From positions 1 through 64,000 of the forward strand of contig DAIDMK010000001.1 of the NCBI GenBank assembly GCA_027449025.1: a stretch of DNA of 64,000 bases, in the 5' to 3' direction. The stretch is from Lutibacter sp. (GTDB lineage: Bacteria; Bacteroidota; Bacteroidia; Flavobacteriales; Flavobacteriaceae). The notes under the pieces were generated by a model. The model had not been told where the DNA came from. It saw only the letters and a program-made list of their open reading frames with translations, and searched no databases. The translations under genes and the position numbers were made by a program. This document shows, piece by piece, positions 9,380-18,767 of the stretch (its first letter is position 1; each line of letters starts with the position of its first letter).

Positions 9380-10693
9380 TTATTCTTCTACATTTGTTTT
9401 TAATATTCCTACTGTTCTGTTGCTTTTTGTAAAATATTTTTTAGCGACGTTTTGCACATCTGCAACTTTAATTTTATTGTAATTGTTTGGCGCATCGAAC
9501 ATTTTTTTATAATCGCCAAAAAACACTTCGTAAGTTCCAATATTGTTCGACTTTCCGTTGATGGTTTCTACCTGATTGTAAAATTCCATCAATTTTTGAT
9601 TTTTAATTTTCTGAAGCTCAATTTCACTAATACCTTCATTTTTTATTTTTTCAATTTCAACATAAATGGCGTTCTCTAAATCCAAATGATTTATATCTTT
9701 ATTTGCGATGGCATAAATACTGAAAAGACTAGGATTAAAACTCTCACCAAAATCGGTGAATACAGAAGTAGCCAGCTGTTGTTCATTAACCAACTGAGAG
9801 TACAATCTCGATGATTGCCCTCTTGAAAGTATGTCGCTTAGTATGTTCAACGCATAATAATCTTCGTGGTTGGTTTCTGGCGTATGATAAGCAATCATCA
9901 AATACGGATTGGCAACTTCTTTTTGAACTGTAATTCTTCGTTCTCCTGTTTGTGCAGGTTCTTCAATGGTTATTTTTGGCGGCGCTGTTTGGGCAGGAAT
10001 TGGCTCCAAATATTTTTCAGCCAATCGTTTAACTTCTGCTGTTTTGATAGCTCCAGAAACAACCACCACACAATTGTTGGGTGCATAATACATTTTAAAA
10101 TATCGCTCCAAATCTTGTTGTTTCCAATTTTTCATATCATCTTCATAACCAATCACCGACCAATGATACGGATGCTCCTGAAAAGCAGTGGCTTCAACGG
10201 ATTCTGATAAGCGTCGCCAAGGTGAATTTTCAAGTCCGGTACTTCGTTCACTTAATACAACACCTCTTTCGCTTTCCACTATTGTAGGATCAATGCTAAG
10301 GCTGGAAATTCTGTCGCCTTCCAAATCAAAAATAATTTCCATGGCATTTGCAGGAAACCAATTGGTGTAAACGGTAACATCTTTGGTGGTATAAGCATTG
10401 TTGGCGCCGCCATTAAATTCCATGGTTTGATCGAATTGTTTTGGACCATATTTTTTGGCTCCGTTGAACATCATATGTTCAAAAAAGTGAGAAAGACCTG
10501 TAATTCCTTGATATTCGTTTCGGCTTCCAACTTTGTAAAATAAATACATATTGGCGTTAGGAATGGAAAAATCTTCCACCACAAGGAATTTCATTCCGTT
10601 TTTTAACGTAAAAGTTTTTACATCATCGGCTTTCATTTGGGCATTTATAGAGACCGTTAGCAAAAGAAACAGAAAGAGCGTTATTTTTTTCAT
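9380..10693 (-). CDS. M16 family zinc metallopeptidase, catalytic subunit
   Basis: 437 residues with a signal peptide (residues 1-19, ending SINAQ). The inverted zinc motif HFFEH lies at residues 69-73, and the third-ligand region ESERGVVLSER lies about 75 residues further on. The C-terminal domain shows SRGQSSRLYSQLVNEQQLA. It is expected to degrade peptides in the periplasm together with the non-catalytic subunit 4 bp downstream. The 536-bp region upstream must hold the promoter of this two- or three-gene unit. Confidence 0.93.
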   Translation of the reverse strand: MKKITLFLFLLLTVSINAQMKADDVKTFTLKNGMKFLVVEDFSIPNANMYLFYKVGSRNEYQGITGLSHFFEHMMFNGAKKYGPKQFDQTMEFNGGANNAYTTKDVTVYTNWFPANAMEIIFDLEGDRISSLSIDPTIVESERGVVLSERSTGLENSPWRRLSESVEATAFQEHPYHWSVIGYEDDMKNWKQQDLERYFKMYYAPNNCVVVVSGAIKTAEVKRLAEKYLEPIPAQTAPPKITIEEPAQTGERRITVQKEVANPYLMIAYHTPETNHEDYYALNILSDILSRGQSSRLYSQLVNEQQLATSVFTDFGESFNPSLFSIYAIANKDINHLDLENAIYVEIEKIKNEGISEIELQKIKNQKLMEFYNQVETINGKSNNIGTYEVFFGDYKKMFDAPNNYNKIKVADVQNVAKKYFTKSNRTVGILKTNVEE

Positions 10694-11229
10694 ATGTAAA
10701 TATTTATTGTTTTTTATTGGTCACATGTAATGCGCATATTTTCATAGGTGATTGCATCGTGTTTGCGTTATGCACATTTCATATTTAATAAGTTAAGAGG
10801 TTTTAAAATTACACAATTTTTTTATCTTGGATACCTGGTAAAAAATAGAAGACGCTTCAAAATCCTTTATAAAATAACAATTAAACAATGGGATAGTATC
10901 ATTTTTGATAGATGCCTTTTGTTATAAGAGTCCCTTTTAAATTGTTTGTTACAATTTTTCTACTAAATAACTTACAATTTAAATATTGCGAAACCCAAAT
11001 AATTCTTGTGGCATTATAAATTAGCGCTGCATTTTTTTTTAAAATAATCGGCAATCCTATGTTCGCTATTTTGCTTTAATAGTTTAACTTACCATTTCAT
11101 AGCTAATTAATATTTATAGAAAAACGAATGAAATTAGAAACTGGCTTCATTTTTAAAGAGAAAAATATCAGAAAGACTGATGGTGACAATTTCTAACAAT
11201 TAACCCAATTGCAAAGCAGTTAACTCAAA
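10694..11229. other. Divergent intergenic region, no gene seen
   Basis: 536 bp of AT-rich sequence between two divergent genes. It should contain both promoters, but I find no clear TTTG/TAnnTTTG pair on either strand. A 22-codon frame at 11128 has no recognisable features and is not called. Confidence 0.6.
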
Positions 11230-13380
11230 ATGAATCTACAATTTAGTATATTTATAAAAAAATCGGGAATGTATCGAATATGCCTTCTTTTTTTGCTCAT
11301 TTTAACCAATTGTAACCAAAAAACTGCGACCAAAATGCCCGAACATCAATTTACCAACAGCCTAATAAACGAAACAAGTCCGTACTTGTTGCAACATGCC
11401 CATAACCCTGTAAACTGGTATGCGTGGAATAAGGAAACGTTGGCACTTGCCAAAAAAGAAAATAAATTGTTGCTGATTTCTGTGGGCTATTCTTCGTGCC
11501 ATTGGTGCCATGTGATGGCGCATGAAAGTTTTGAAAATGAAGAAGTGGCAGCGGTGATGAACAAGTATTTTATCAATATAAAAGTCGATAGGGAAGAACG
11601 TCCCGATGTTGACCAAGTTTACATGAACGCGATCCAATTAATTACCGGCAGAGGCGGTTGGCCATTAAACTGCGTGGCTTTGCCCGACGGAAGACCTATT
11701 TGGGGCGGTACGTATTTCCCTAAAGACAATTGGATGAATGCCTTGGAACAGTTGGCGAAATTGTATGAAGATACACCGGAAAAAGCCATTGAATATGCAG
11801 AGAAATTAACCGAAGGTGTTAAAAAGTCGGATTTGGTGGCATTTAACGATAAAAAAGAGGCCTTTACGGCGGATGATTTAGACAAGGCTGTGCTTGAATG
11901 GAAACAGTATATGGATGCTGATTTGGGTGGAAGAAAGGGGGCACCTAAGTTTCCAATGCCCAATAATTACCAATTTTTATTGAATTACGCAGTTCGTTCT
12001 GGAAATGAGGAAATGATGAATTATGTAAATACTTCCCTAACAAAGATGGCTTATGGCGGAATACACGATCAAATTGGGGGCGGATTTTCGCGTTATTCTG
12101 TCGATGCAAAATGGCATGTGCCGCATTTTGAGAAAATGTTGTATGACAACGGACAATTGGTGAGTTTGTATGCGGAAGCTTATCGCGCCACCAAAAATGA
12201 ATTGTATAAAAAAACAGTTTACCACACGCTCGAATTTATTGAACGGGAACTCACCACCAAAGAAGGTGCTTTTTACTCTTCTTTGGATGCCGATAGCCTT
12301 AATGAAGAAGGAAAATTGGAAGAAGGCGCTTTTTATGTTTGGACACAAAATGAATTGAAAACCATTTTAGGAAAGGATTACGATTTGTTTGCCGACTATT
12401 ACAATGTTAATTATTATGGACTTTGGGAACATGAAAATTATGTATTGATCAGAAAAAATAGCGATGCGGAAATTGCCAAAAAACACGCAATTTCAGTAAC
12501 GGAACTTGAAAGCAAAGTTATTTCCTGGCAAAAACTATTACTGAAGGAACGCGCCAAAAAAGAACGACCAAGACGCGACGATAAATCGCTAACTTCTTGG
12601 AATGCCTTGATGTTAAAAGGATATGTGGACGCTTATTCAGCATTTAACGAGCAACGTTTTTTAGACGCCGCCATAAAAAACGCCACATTTATTTACACCA
12701 AACAAATGCAGGAAGAAGGAAACTTAAACCACAGTTATAAAAATGGAAAAAGCACCATAAACGGATATTTGGAAGATTATGCAACGGTAATTGAAGCTTA
12801 CATTTCTTTGTATGAAGCCACTTTTAATGAAACTTGGTTGCACGCTGCCAAACAACTGACGGATTATACTTTCGATCATTTTTTTGATATAAACAGTTCC
12901 ATGTTTTATTTCACGTCAGATCAGGATGCCGATTTAATTGCGCGGAAAATGGAAATTGAGGACAATGTAATGCCGGCTTCAAACTCAATTATGGCTAAAA
13001 ATTTATTTAAATTAAGCCATTATTATTCCAATAGTTATTACTTAAAAGTGAGCGAACAAATGTTGCATAATGTGAAAGATCGAACCAAACAATATGGCTC
13101 GGGATATTCCAATTGGCTGCAGTTGGGCTCAAACTTTGTTGGGGAATTTTACGAGATTGCCATTTCTGGTAAAAATGCCTTAATTCAGCTTAAAGAGATT
13201 AATGTGCACTATATTCCTAACAAATTAATAGCTGGAAGCACCAAAAAAAGTTTGATTCCGCTATTGGAAAGTCGTTTTAGTGAAACCGAAACCCTCATTT
13301 ATATCTGTATTGAAGGAGCTTGTAAATTGCCAGAAAGCAATATGAAAAAAGCATTGGAACAACTAAAAACAGGATTTTAG
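11230..13380 (+). CDS. Thioredoxin domain-containing protein, YyaL/DUF255 family
   Basis: 716 residues. After a lipoprotein-like N-terminus ([10 protein letters not shown]) comes the DUF255 thioredoxin-like domain (about 40-200) with the [14 protein letters not shown] motif (CHWC active-site pair) and [11 protein letters not shown]. It is followed by an α/α-toroid resembling cellobiose epimerase/AGE folds ([30 protein letters not shown]). This is the bacterial counterpart of mammalian SPATA20; the biochemical role is not established. An alternative ATG at 11269 would place the lipobox Cys at residue 15 and is also plausible. The anchored form is unusual, since most homologues are cytosolic. 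Confidence 0.9.
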   Translation: MNLQFSIFIKKSGMYRICLLFLLILTNCNQKTATKMPEHQFTNSLINETSPYLLQHAHNPVNWYAWNKETLALAKKENKLLLISVGYSSCHWCHVMAHESFENEEVAAVMNKYFINIKVDREERPDVDQVYMNAIQLITGRGGWPLNCVALPDGRPIWGGTYFPKDNWMNALEQLAKLYEDTPEKAIEYAEKLTEGVKKSDLVAFNDKKEAFTADDLDKAVLEWKQYMDADLGGRKGAPKFPMPNNYQFLLNYAVRSGNEEMMNYVNTSLTKMAYGGIHDQIGGGFSRYSVDAKWHVPHFEKMLYDNGQLVSLYAEAYRATKNELYKKTVYHTLEFIERELTTKEGAFYSSLDADSLNEEGKLEEGAFYVWTQNELKTILGKDYDLFADYYNVNYYGLWEHENYVLIRKNSDAEIAKKHAISVTELESKVISWQKLLLKERAKKERPRRDDKSLTSWNALMLKGYVDAYSAFNEQRFLDAAIKNATFIYTKQMQEEGNLNHSYKNGKSTINGYLEDYATVIEAYISLYEATFNETWLHAAKQLTDYTFDHFFDINSSMFYFTSDQDADLIARKMEIEDNVMPASNSIMAKNLFKLSHYYSNSYYLKVSEQMLHNVKDRTKQYGSGYSNWLQLGSNFVGEFYEIAISGKNALIQLKEINVHYIPNKLIAGSTKKSLIPLLESRFSETETLIYICIEGACKLPESNMKKALEQLKTGF

Positions 13381-13438
13381 CGAGGTCGGCAATTCAAATA
13401 TATTTTATGATTTTGAGACTATTTTATTGGGAAAGTAA

Positions 13439-14110
13439 CTACTTTTTTGAGATACCGCCTATAAATTCTTTTAGGTAAAACGGCTCAAAGTAGGCCACAT
13501 CTTCAAATTCGGTTTTTTTGAATTTTTCAAATGAAAGGGTCGACATCTCTTTTGCCGAGGGAAATTTCCCGTCGATAAAAATAGCATTATTATGAATGAT
13601 AATTTCCTTGCATTTTTCGGCACCGTCTCCAAAAAAATAAACTTTTTCAGCATTTAAAAATTCTGAGAAAGCATTGGCATCAATTATTTCTGCGTGAACA
13701 GCGCGAATTATTTCATTTTTTTTGCTAAATACCTGACTGTAAACTTCCATTCTTCTTGCATCCAACAACGGAACTTTATAGCCTTTTTCAATGGAAACAG
13801 AAAGCGCAAGGGATTGTAAGGTATTTACGGAAATCAGCGGAATGTCCAACGCAAAACACAATCCTTTTGCTGCGGAAACACCAATGCGCAAACCGGTGTA
13901 TGAACCAGGACCTTTGCTTACAGCAACGGCTTTTAAATCGGATAGCGAAATTTCGGCTTCCAAAATAACTTGCCCAATAAATTCGTGCAATTTTTCGGCA
14001 TGCGAATAATTACCGTCATTCAATTCTTTTAAAGCAATGGTTTTGCCTTCTTTTGAAATGCTTACCGAGCAATTTTTTGTTGCAGTTTCTATGTTTAATA
14101 TAAATACCAA
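13439..14110 (-). CDS. tsaB: tRNA threonylcarbamoyladenosine biosynthesis protein TsaB
   Basis: About 223 residues from the TTG codon at 14110, giving the canonical start MVFILNIETATKNCSVSI. The ASKHA-fold signatures are visible (SKGPGSYTGLRIGVSAAKGL, LLDARRMEVY). TsaB is the scaffold partner of TsaD in making t6A37 on ANN-decoding tRNAs. A longer frame from the ATG at 14143 would add MEYLCLFKIKK, which is foreign to the family, and a -7 promoter element (TATCTTTG on the minus strand, 14130-14137) lies inside that extension. I therefore choose the TTG start. Confidence 0.9.
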   Translation of the reverse strand: MVFILNIETATKNCSVSISKEGKTIALKELNDGNYSHAEKLHEFIGQVILEAEISLSDLKAVAVSKGPGSYTGLRIGVSAAKGLCFALDIPLISVNTLQSLALSVSIEKGYKVPLLDARRMEVYSQVFSKKNEIIRAVHAEIIDANAFSEFLNAEKVYFFGDGAEKCKEIIIHNNAIFIDGKFPSAKEMSTLSFEKFKKTEFEDVAYFEPFYLKEFIGGISKK

Positions 14111-14129
14111 TTTCTTTATTTTAAAAAGG

Positions 14130-14137
14130 CAAAGATA
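14130..14137 (-). promoter_or_regulatory. Candidate -7 promoter element for tsaB
   Basis: The minus strand reads TATCTTTG, a match to the Bacteroidota TAnnTTTG element, 20 bp upstream of the TTG start at 14110. It argues against initiation at the further-upstream ATG. No clear -33 TTG was confirmed. Confidence 0.5.
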
Positions 14138-14342
14138 CTCCATTCATCTGTTTTATTTTTTATTTTTTATTGGAAACAGATATAGTCCCCATTAATCATT
14201 TTTTTGTGTGTCAATATTGGTATTACTCGTTTTATTTTTTATTTGTCAAATGGAGCGCTTAGAATCTTCCTTTTTCTTTAGATGTTTTGTTGTAGCTGTT
14301 TCATCTATTTAAATTTTACTAAGCACGTTTCATTTTTATAAA

Positions 14343-14374
14343 AAAAACATCCAACGTTTTGCGTTGGATGTTTG
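14343..14374 (-). terminator. Rho-independent terminator after the TolC-like gene
   Basis: AACATCCAACG and CGTTGGATGTT form an 11-bp stem with a TTTTG loop, followed on the minus strand by a run of T. It lies 25 bp beyond the stop at 14398. Confidence 0.88.
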
Positions 14375-14397
14375 CGTGAATTAAAAAATAACAATTA

Positions 14398-15768
14398 TTA
14401 TTCAAGGACAATAGGAATGCCTAAATAATATTCTAACAATTTGGTTCTGAAAACAAAATTGTATTTTGCATTGGCCAATGATGATTGTGCGTTCACCAGC
14501 CTGTTTCTTACTTGGTCAAAATCAAAAGAAGTCATCACGCCCGAATCATAGCTTACTTGGGCGTTTTTAAAAGATTCATTTTGCGCCAATAACGATTTTT
14601 CTGCCGAGATGTACTGGTTTAAAGCAGCTTTGGCATCGGCATAAGCCTTTTCAATAGTTTCCCTTAATTTAACTTGTCTGTCTTCCAATTGCAAGGCTGC
14701 TATTTCCTGATTTATTTGGGCTTTTGCTACGTTTGATTTTGTTTGAAATCGGTTAAAAATTGGAATATTTAGGGAAAATCCTAAATTGTAGCCTAAATTG
14801 TCTTCCAGCTGTTTTCCAAATCCGTTTGAAACATAAGTGATTGTATTGGTGTTTGGGTCAACTATTGGTCGCACATCTTTTTCTCCCTGATTGTGTTGGT
14901 AAGAAGTTCCCAATCCTGCACCAAAAGAAAGCGACGGATAATAAGCACCTTTTGCTGTTTTTACACCAATTTCTGAACGTTCAAGAAGAACTTCAGCACT
15001 TTTAATTTCAGGTAAATTAGCAATAGCAGTGTTAAAAATCACATCGGTATCGTTATAAATTAACGATGCTGCATCAATGGTTAAAGCCACATCTTGAATG
15101 TCAAAACCTTTGTGAGAAATCTGTAACAATTGCGCCAAGCTTAGCAGGGAAAGATCTAGTGCGTTTTGCGCAGCGGTTAATTGTTCTTCATTTGCCGCCA
15201 AAGTGGCTTCTGTTTCTAAAAGTGTCGATTTTGGCTGTGAACCCGCATCAACCAAAGCCTTTGCTTTTTCAACCTGATTTTTGCTGATCTCAATCTGGTC
15301 TTGGGCAATAATGATACTTTCTTTGTTCAGCAGCACGTTTAAATAAAGGTTAACGACATTTAGCATTATACCATTTTTATTTTCTTCCAAATCAAAGCCA
15401 GCTGCTTCCAAACTTTTTTGAACTTGCAGCAAATTGTTTTTATTTCTGTTTCCGTTATAAAGCGTTACGTTTGAACTTAACCCCAAACTATTGGAGCGGC
15501 TGTCTGTGGAAACCCGACCGCCATAATTATCTATATAAGATCCGAAATTCCAGTTTTGTGAAACCGAAGAATTTAAGGAAGGATAAAAATTACCCTTGGC
15601 AATGGTAATGTCTTCTTCAGCTAAATCTTTGCTGAGTGCCTGTTGTTTTATGGAAATATTGTGGTCTAAAGCGTAGTCGACACATTCTTGAAGTGTCCAT
15701 TTTTTATCTTGTGCGTTTGCGTTTATAAATAACACAAAAGCCAAAATACTAACAATTTTTGTTCTCAT
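14398..15768 (-). CDS. TolC family outer-membrane efflux protein
   Basis: 456 residues with a signal peptide (residues 1-19, ending NANAQ). There are two homologous halves rich in coiled-coil helices (ENKNGIMLNVVNLYLNVLL; KLRETIEKAYADAKAALNQY) and β-barrel strands (SLSFGAGLGTSYQHNQG). This is the trimeric channel-tunnel family serving type I secretion or RND pumps. No adaptor or pump gene adjoins it, so its partner must be elsewhere. A second TolC-like protein of the NodT type sits in the RND operon near 50 kb. Confidence 0.92.
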   Translation of the reverse strand: MRTKIVSILAFVLFINANAQDKKWTLQECVDYALDHNISIKQQALSKDLAEEDITIAKGNFYPSLNSSVSQNWNFGSYIDNYGGRVSTDSRSNSLGLSSNVTLYNGNRNKNNLLQVQKSLEAAGFDLEENKNGIMLNVVNLYLNVLLNKESIIIAQDQIEISKNQVEKAKALVDAGSQPKSTLLETEATLAANEEQLTAAQNALDLSLLSLAQLLQISHKGFDIQDVALTIDAASLIYNDTDVIFNTAIANLPEIKSAEVLLERSEIGVKTAKGAYYPSLSFGAGLGTSYQHNQGEKDVRPIVDPNTNTITYVSNGFGKQLEDNLGYNLGFSLNIPIFNRFQTKSNVAKAQINQEIAALQLEDRQVKLRETIEKAYADAKAALNQYISAEKSLLAQNESFKNAQVSYDSGVMTSFDFDQVRNRLVNAQSSLANAKYNFVFRTKLLEYYLGIPIVLE

Positions 15769-16173
15769 TTTAGTTGACTGAGTTTTATTAGTAATGCTGA
15801 TTCTTGTATATGACGACTAAAATTAGCATTTGTTACACTTTTAGTCACTTATGGAAATGTTAAATTTTGTTCCTTTTATTTTCGGACAATCTTATTCAAC
15901 TAATATTTTGAACCTACCCGCATTTTTGGAGGGCGTTCCCGCAAGGGTCGGGCTTTCCGCTGCAATCTGTCATTGCCACAAGGCAATTTTTAAATTTTCT
16001 TATTTTTAGGCTTGCAATGCCAGTATTTCCGCTTTAATCCCTAACGCGCATTCAATTATTAATTGATATTCTATAAATTTTTTTTGTGTTCCTAGCGAAA
16101 TTTCTTTGGAGTGTTTGGGGTTAAAAAATCACTTAGATTAAGAATTTTTAAAATTTTAGTCATGTTATTAATA
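15769..16173. other. Intergenic region with a dispersed repeat
   Basis: 405 bp without a gene. Its central part is the second copy of the structured repeat (15931-16047). The remainder is AT-rich with no feature I can support. Confidence 0.65.
15931..16047 (-). repeat. Dispersed structured intergenic repeat, copy 2
   Basis: Read on the minus strand it begins GCGTTAGGGATTAAAGCGG and ends GATTGCAGCGGAAAGCCCG plus ACCCTTGCGGGAACGCCC, matching copy 1 at 3647-3732 at both ends. The central part differs and includes ATTGCC-TTGT-GGCAAT, a small hairpin. The ends are conserved while the middle is exchanged. Confidence 0.78.
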
Positions 16174-16398
16174 TCAATTTCTATTAATTTTCTTTTTTGC
16201 TAATCTATACCTAACAATTATTAAAAATAAGGTGCCTAGTAAGATATAAGGAAATGTCATTAAATATATGATACCCGAATTTAATCCCTCGGCTTCGCTT
16301 GAACTTCCACTTTCAACAACCGCTCTACACATGGCACATTGCGCATCGGCTATATGAACAACAAAAAGTAATATTATTGTAAGTAATGATTTTTTCAT
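16174..16398 (-). CDS. Small membrane protein with CAMC motif, oxidase-cluster companion
   Basis: 74 residues: a cleavable signal peptide (ending IADAQ), then CAMCRAVVESG, then one membrane helix (about 43-66) and a short basic tail (RYRLAKKKINRN). The two cysteines spaced CxxC directly after the signal sequence would face the periplasm. I have no named family. Its place at the end of the block with SCO and DUF420 suggests a role in cytochrome oxidase assembly or copper/heme redox handling. That is inference from context. The predicted start gives a standard signal peptide. Confidence 0.75.
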   Translation of the reverse strand: MKKSLLTIILLFVVHIADAQCAMCRAVVESGSSSEAEGLNSGIIYLMTFPYILLGTLFLIIVRYRLAKKKINRN

Positions 16399-16538
16399 AA
16401 AGATGCTTATTTAGTTAGTAGTTAGTAGTTAATTATGGTGTAATTGCGAAGTTTTGGCAAAAAAACTGTAGCAACCTGTTGTTATTTATACTCATATTTG
16501 TTTGTTATCATTAAATTTTCCCGTCAATGGTTAAGGGG

Positions 16539-17054
16539 TTAATAATACGGAAAAATCATCACATAAACAATTACACCACTTACAGCAACATACAACCATA
16601 ACGGAAATGTAAATCGCGCTATTTTTTTATGCAATTCCACTTGGTTTGTGATGGCTCTTACATAGGTAATCAAAACAAAAGGGATAACAATCACCGACAA
16701 TAATATATGTGTAATTAAAATAATAAAATAAACCGTTTTTAAAGTGCCTTCACCGCCAAATTTTGTGGAATCTGAGGTCATATGATATGCCATATAAAGC
16801 ACTAAAAATACTACAGATAAAATGATGGCTGTTTTCATCAATTTCTCATGAAATTTCACTTTTTTGTTTTTGATTGCCCAAAAAGCCGTAATTAAAAGTA
16901 TAGCTGTAAAAGCATTTATGGTGGCATAAATAGGCGGCAAAAAAACAGGAAGTTTCACAGCTATTTTAACGCTAAACAACCCTGCAACTACTAGTGGGAT
17001 TACCATGGATAAAATAACAATCCATTTATTGTATTTTTTTGAAACAGTTGCCAT
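16539..17054 (-). CDS. DUF420 family membrane protein
   Basis: 171 residues with five predicted membrane helices (about 12-30, 38-60, 73-92, 105-128, 143-165) and conserved histidines at helix ends (MAYHM, THILLS, LHKKIARFT). It matches the DUF420 family, often encoded beside cytochrome oxidase and SCO genes (CtaM-like in Firmicutes, where it is needed for oxidase function). Its start ATG shares position 17054 with the stop of the SCO gene, so the two are translationally coupled. Confidence 0.85.
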   Translation of the reverse strand: MATVSKKYNKWIVILSMVIPLVVAGLFSVKIAVKLPVFLPPIYATINAFTAILLITAFWAIKNKKVKFHEKLMKTAIILSVVFLVLYMAYHMTSDSTKFGGEGTLKTVYFIILITHILLSVIVIPFVLITYVRAITNQVELHKKIARFTFPLWLYVAVSGVIVYVMIFPYY

Positions 17055-17680
17055 TATTCTTTTAAAAGTATTTTAATGTCTTCTTTAATTTGTTGCACGC
17101 CTTGCGGGTTGAGTCCATCATAAAAAGCAATCGGATTTCCATATTCATCCAATCTCGAGCGAATGTTACCATTTTTATCAACCAAAGCAAACATCCCAGA
17201 ATGTTCAAATCCGCCCTCTGCATTGCTATCTTCTCCAGCATATAAAGTAAATCCAGTATTTGCCAATTCATAAATTTTATCCTGTTCACCCGTTAAAAAG
17301 TTCCAATTTTTTGAAGTTGCACCGTGCACTTTGGCATATTCCTTTAAAATTTCAGGCGTGTCATATTTGGGGTTGATGCTGAAAGAAGCAATGCCAAAAT
17401 CAGGATTCCCATAAAACTCATTTTGAATTTTCTGCATGTTTTCATTCATTTTCGGACAAATGGTAGGGCAGGTGGTGAAGAAGAATTCAACCACATATAC
17501 TTTTTTATCATAAAATGAATCTGAAATTAATTTGCCATCCTGATTGGTAAATTCAAAGGAAGGAGCCTTGGCGATGGTGACCAATGTTGGTGTATTAAAC
17601 TTATTTACAATTTTTGGAACTGCATATATTCCAAAGATTAAAATGATAAAGGCAACACCTACGTAACTATATTTCTTCAT
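17054..17680 (-). CDS. SCO1/SenC family copper chaperone/thiol protein
   Basis: 208 residues: an N-terminal membrane anchor (about 5-22) and a periplasmic thioredoxin-fold domain. The copper motif CPTICP (CxxxC) is present within FFFTTCPTICPKMNENM, and the conserved distal histidine lies in EHSGMFALVDKNG. SCO proteins deliver copper to, or reduce, the CuA site of cytochrome c oxidase subunit II. Subunits I and II are not in this window. The gene overlaps DUF420 downstream by one base and lies 10 bp from the preceding gene. Confidence 0.92.
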   Translation of the reverse strand: MKKYSYVGVAFIILIFGIYAVPKIVNKFNTPTLVTIAKAPSFEFTNQDGKLISDSFYDKKVYVVEFFFTTCPTICPKMNENMQKIQNEFYGNPDFGIASFSINPKYDTPEILKEYAKVHGATSKNWNFLTGEQDKIYELANTGFTLYAGEDSNAEGGFEHSGMFALVDKNGNIRSRLDEYGNPIAFYDGLNPQGVQQIKEDIKILLKE

Positions 17681-17690
17681 TTTAGTATAA

Positions 17691-18338
17691 TTAAATTTCT
17701 CTTTTTCTTCTTTGCTGCTTTTCGGCAGATTTTTTCAATTGGTAATAAATAATATCAATATCGTCTTTCATTTTATTTTTCAATGTTGAAACCGACTTCA
17801 TATTATAACCATATAATTTTCCTCCTTTGGTGTCTTCATCATCTTTTCTTCCGCGCAATCGGAATTCCATATCCACAATATAAGCATTTTCAGAATAAAG
17901 GTTTTTATTTAATTTAAAAGGTGTTTCAAAGCTATCAAAAAGTAAATTGATGTTTTGTGGGCTTGCATAAATAAAATGCCATTTGCCAATATCCGTAAAG
18001 GCAGAAAGCTCATTTATTGTTTCGCTATATTCATTTTCCATTCCCTGCGGAAGTATGGCAACCATCTGAAAAAAAGGTTTTTGGTAATACCTTTTGTAAA
18101 TGGTTTGGTTTAAATTGAAAATACTTGCTCTCGCCATGCCAATATCGCTTCCCAAAAAACAAATAACGGTCAATTTCTCAGAAAAAGTGGCAGTTGTCAA
18201 CGGAGATACTGTTTTTAAGTCAATTATATCTTCTGTTAATATTGGTAAATTGGCATATTTATAGATTCCTTTCGATAGAAATATGTAAAATACCAAAGGC
18301 AATACAAACAGGCTAAAAAGCACCCAGAATTTTTTCAT
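17691..18338 (-). CDS. Membrane-anchored protein of unknown function in oxidase block
   Basis: 215 residues with an N-terminal membrane anchor (about 4-22) and a soluble periplasmic region. The layout (strand-rich LTVICFLGSDIGMARASIFN, later KWHFIYASPQNINLLFDS and AYIVDMEFRLRGRKDD) recalls an SCO/thioredoxin fold, but the CxxxC motif is missing: only one Cys, in the FLGSD strand, is near the expected place. The C-terminus is strongly basic (KKSAEKQQRRKREI). It sits between subunit IV and SCO, 10 bp from SCO. A degenerate SCO-like assembly factor is the best guess, and it is only a guess. Confidence 0.7.
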   Translation of the reverse strand: MKKFWVLFSLFVLPLVFYIFLSKGIYKYANLPILTEDIIDLKTVSPLTTATFSEKLTVICFLGSDIGMARASIFNLNQTIYKRYYQKPFFQMVAILPQGMENEYSETINELSAFTDIGKWHFIYASPQNINLLFDSFETPFKLNKNLYSENAYIVDMEFRLRGRKDDEDTKGGKLYGYNMKSVSTLKNKMKDDIDIIYYQLKKSAEKQQRRKREI

Positions 18339-18353
18339 GTGATTAAAGTTAAC

Positions 18354-18382
18354 AAAAAAGGTGGCTAAAAACCACCTTTTTT
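18354..18382 (-). terminator. Terminator-like hairpin after oxidase subunit IV gene
   Basis: AAAAAAGGTGG and CCACCTTTTTT form an 11-bp stem around CTAAAAA. On the minus strand it sits 12 bp past the subunit IV stop, before the SCO-like gene. It can end or attenuate transcription, so the downstream assembly genes may be made at lower level. It is symmetrical and could act in both directions. Confidence 0.8.
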
Positions 18383-18394
18383 CTATTTAAAATA

Positions 18395-18748
18395 TTAGTA
18401 GTTCCACTTTGTAAGCGGACCCAAAACATCTTTGATGTAGTTCCCTTCAATTAATAGCAATGTGGCTAAATAAATGATTAAGAAAACGGCTGTCCAAACC
18501 ACGGCCCTTCTTAAACCCTTTTTTTCATCGGCCATGTGCATAAAAAACCAGGTGATAAAGTAGGCTTTTACCAGAGTTAAAATCAGGAAAATGATATTTA
18601 ACGGACTTGTGCCTAAAAATTTGGTTAAATAAAGTGAATCTGGCTTTATAATTCCCAAAGCAACTTCAACAATAGTGATGACTGAAAGAATGGCAAATAC
18701 TTTCCAGATTAATTTTGTGTGCGACGTATGTTCTTGTGCGTGTGTCAT
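18395..18748 (-). CDS. Cytochrome c oxidase subunit IV family protein
   Basis: 117 residues with three predicted membrane helices (about 12-30, 42-66, 82-102) and the motif VKAYFITWFFMHMADEKKG between helices 2 and 3, typical of the CyoD/CoxD-like small subunit of bacterial heme-copper oxidases. It lies 19 bp after the larger subunit III gene on the same strand. It is a structural subunit without cofactor. Confidence 0.9.
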   Translation of the reverse strand: MTHAQEHTSHTKLIWKVFAILSVITIVEVALGIIKPDSLYLTKFLGTSPLNIIFLILTLVKAYFITWFFMHMADEKKGLRRAVVWTAVFLIIYLATLLLIEGNYIKDVLGPLTKWNY

Positions 18749-18767
18749 TTTAGTGTCTTTTTATGAA

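Noticed and set aside
11128-11196. 22-codon frame upstream of the thioredoxin-domain gene
   Set aside because: Too short, no signal peptide, no similarity or conserved context.
14398-15768. TolC-like gene as part of the oxidase block
   Set aside because: It lies 405 bp away with its own terminator and a repeat between; no functional link.
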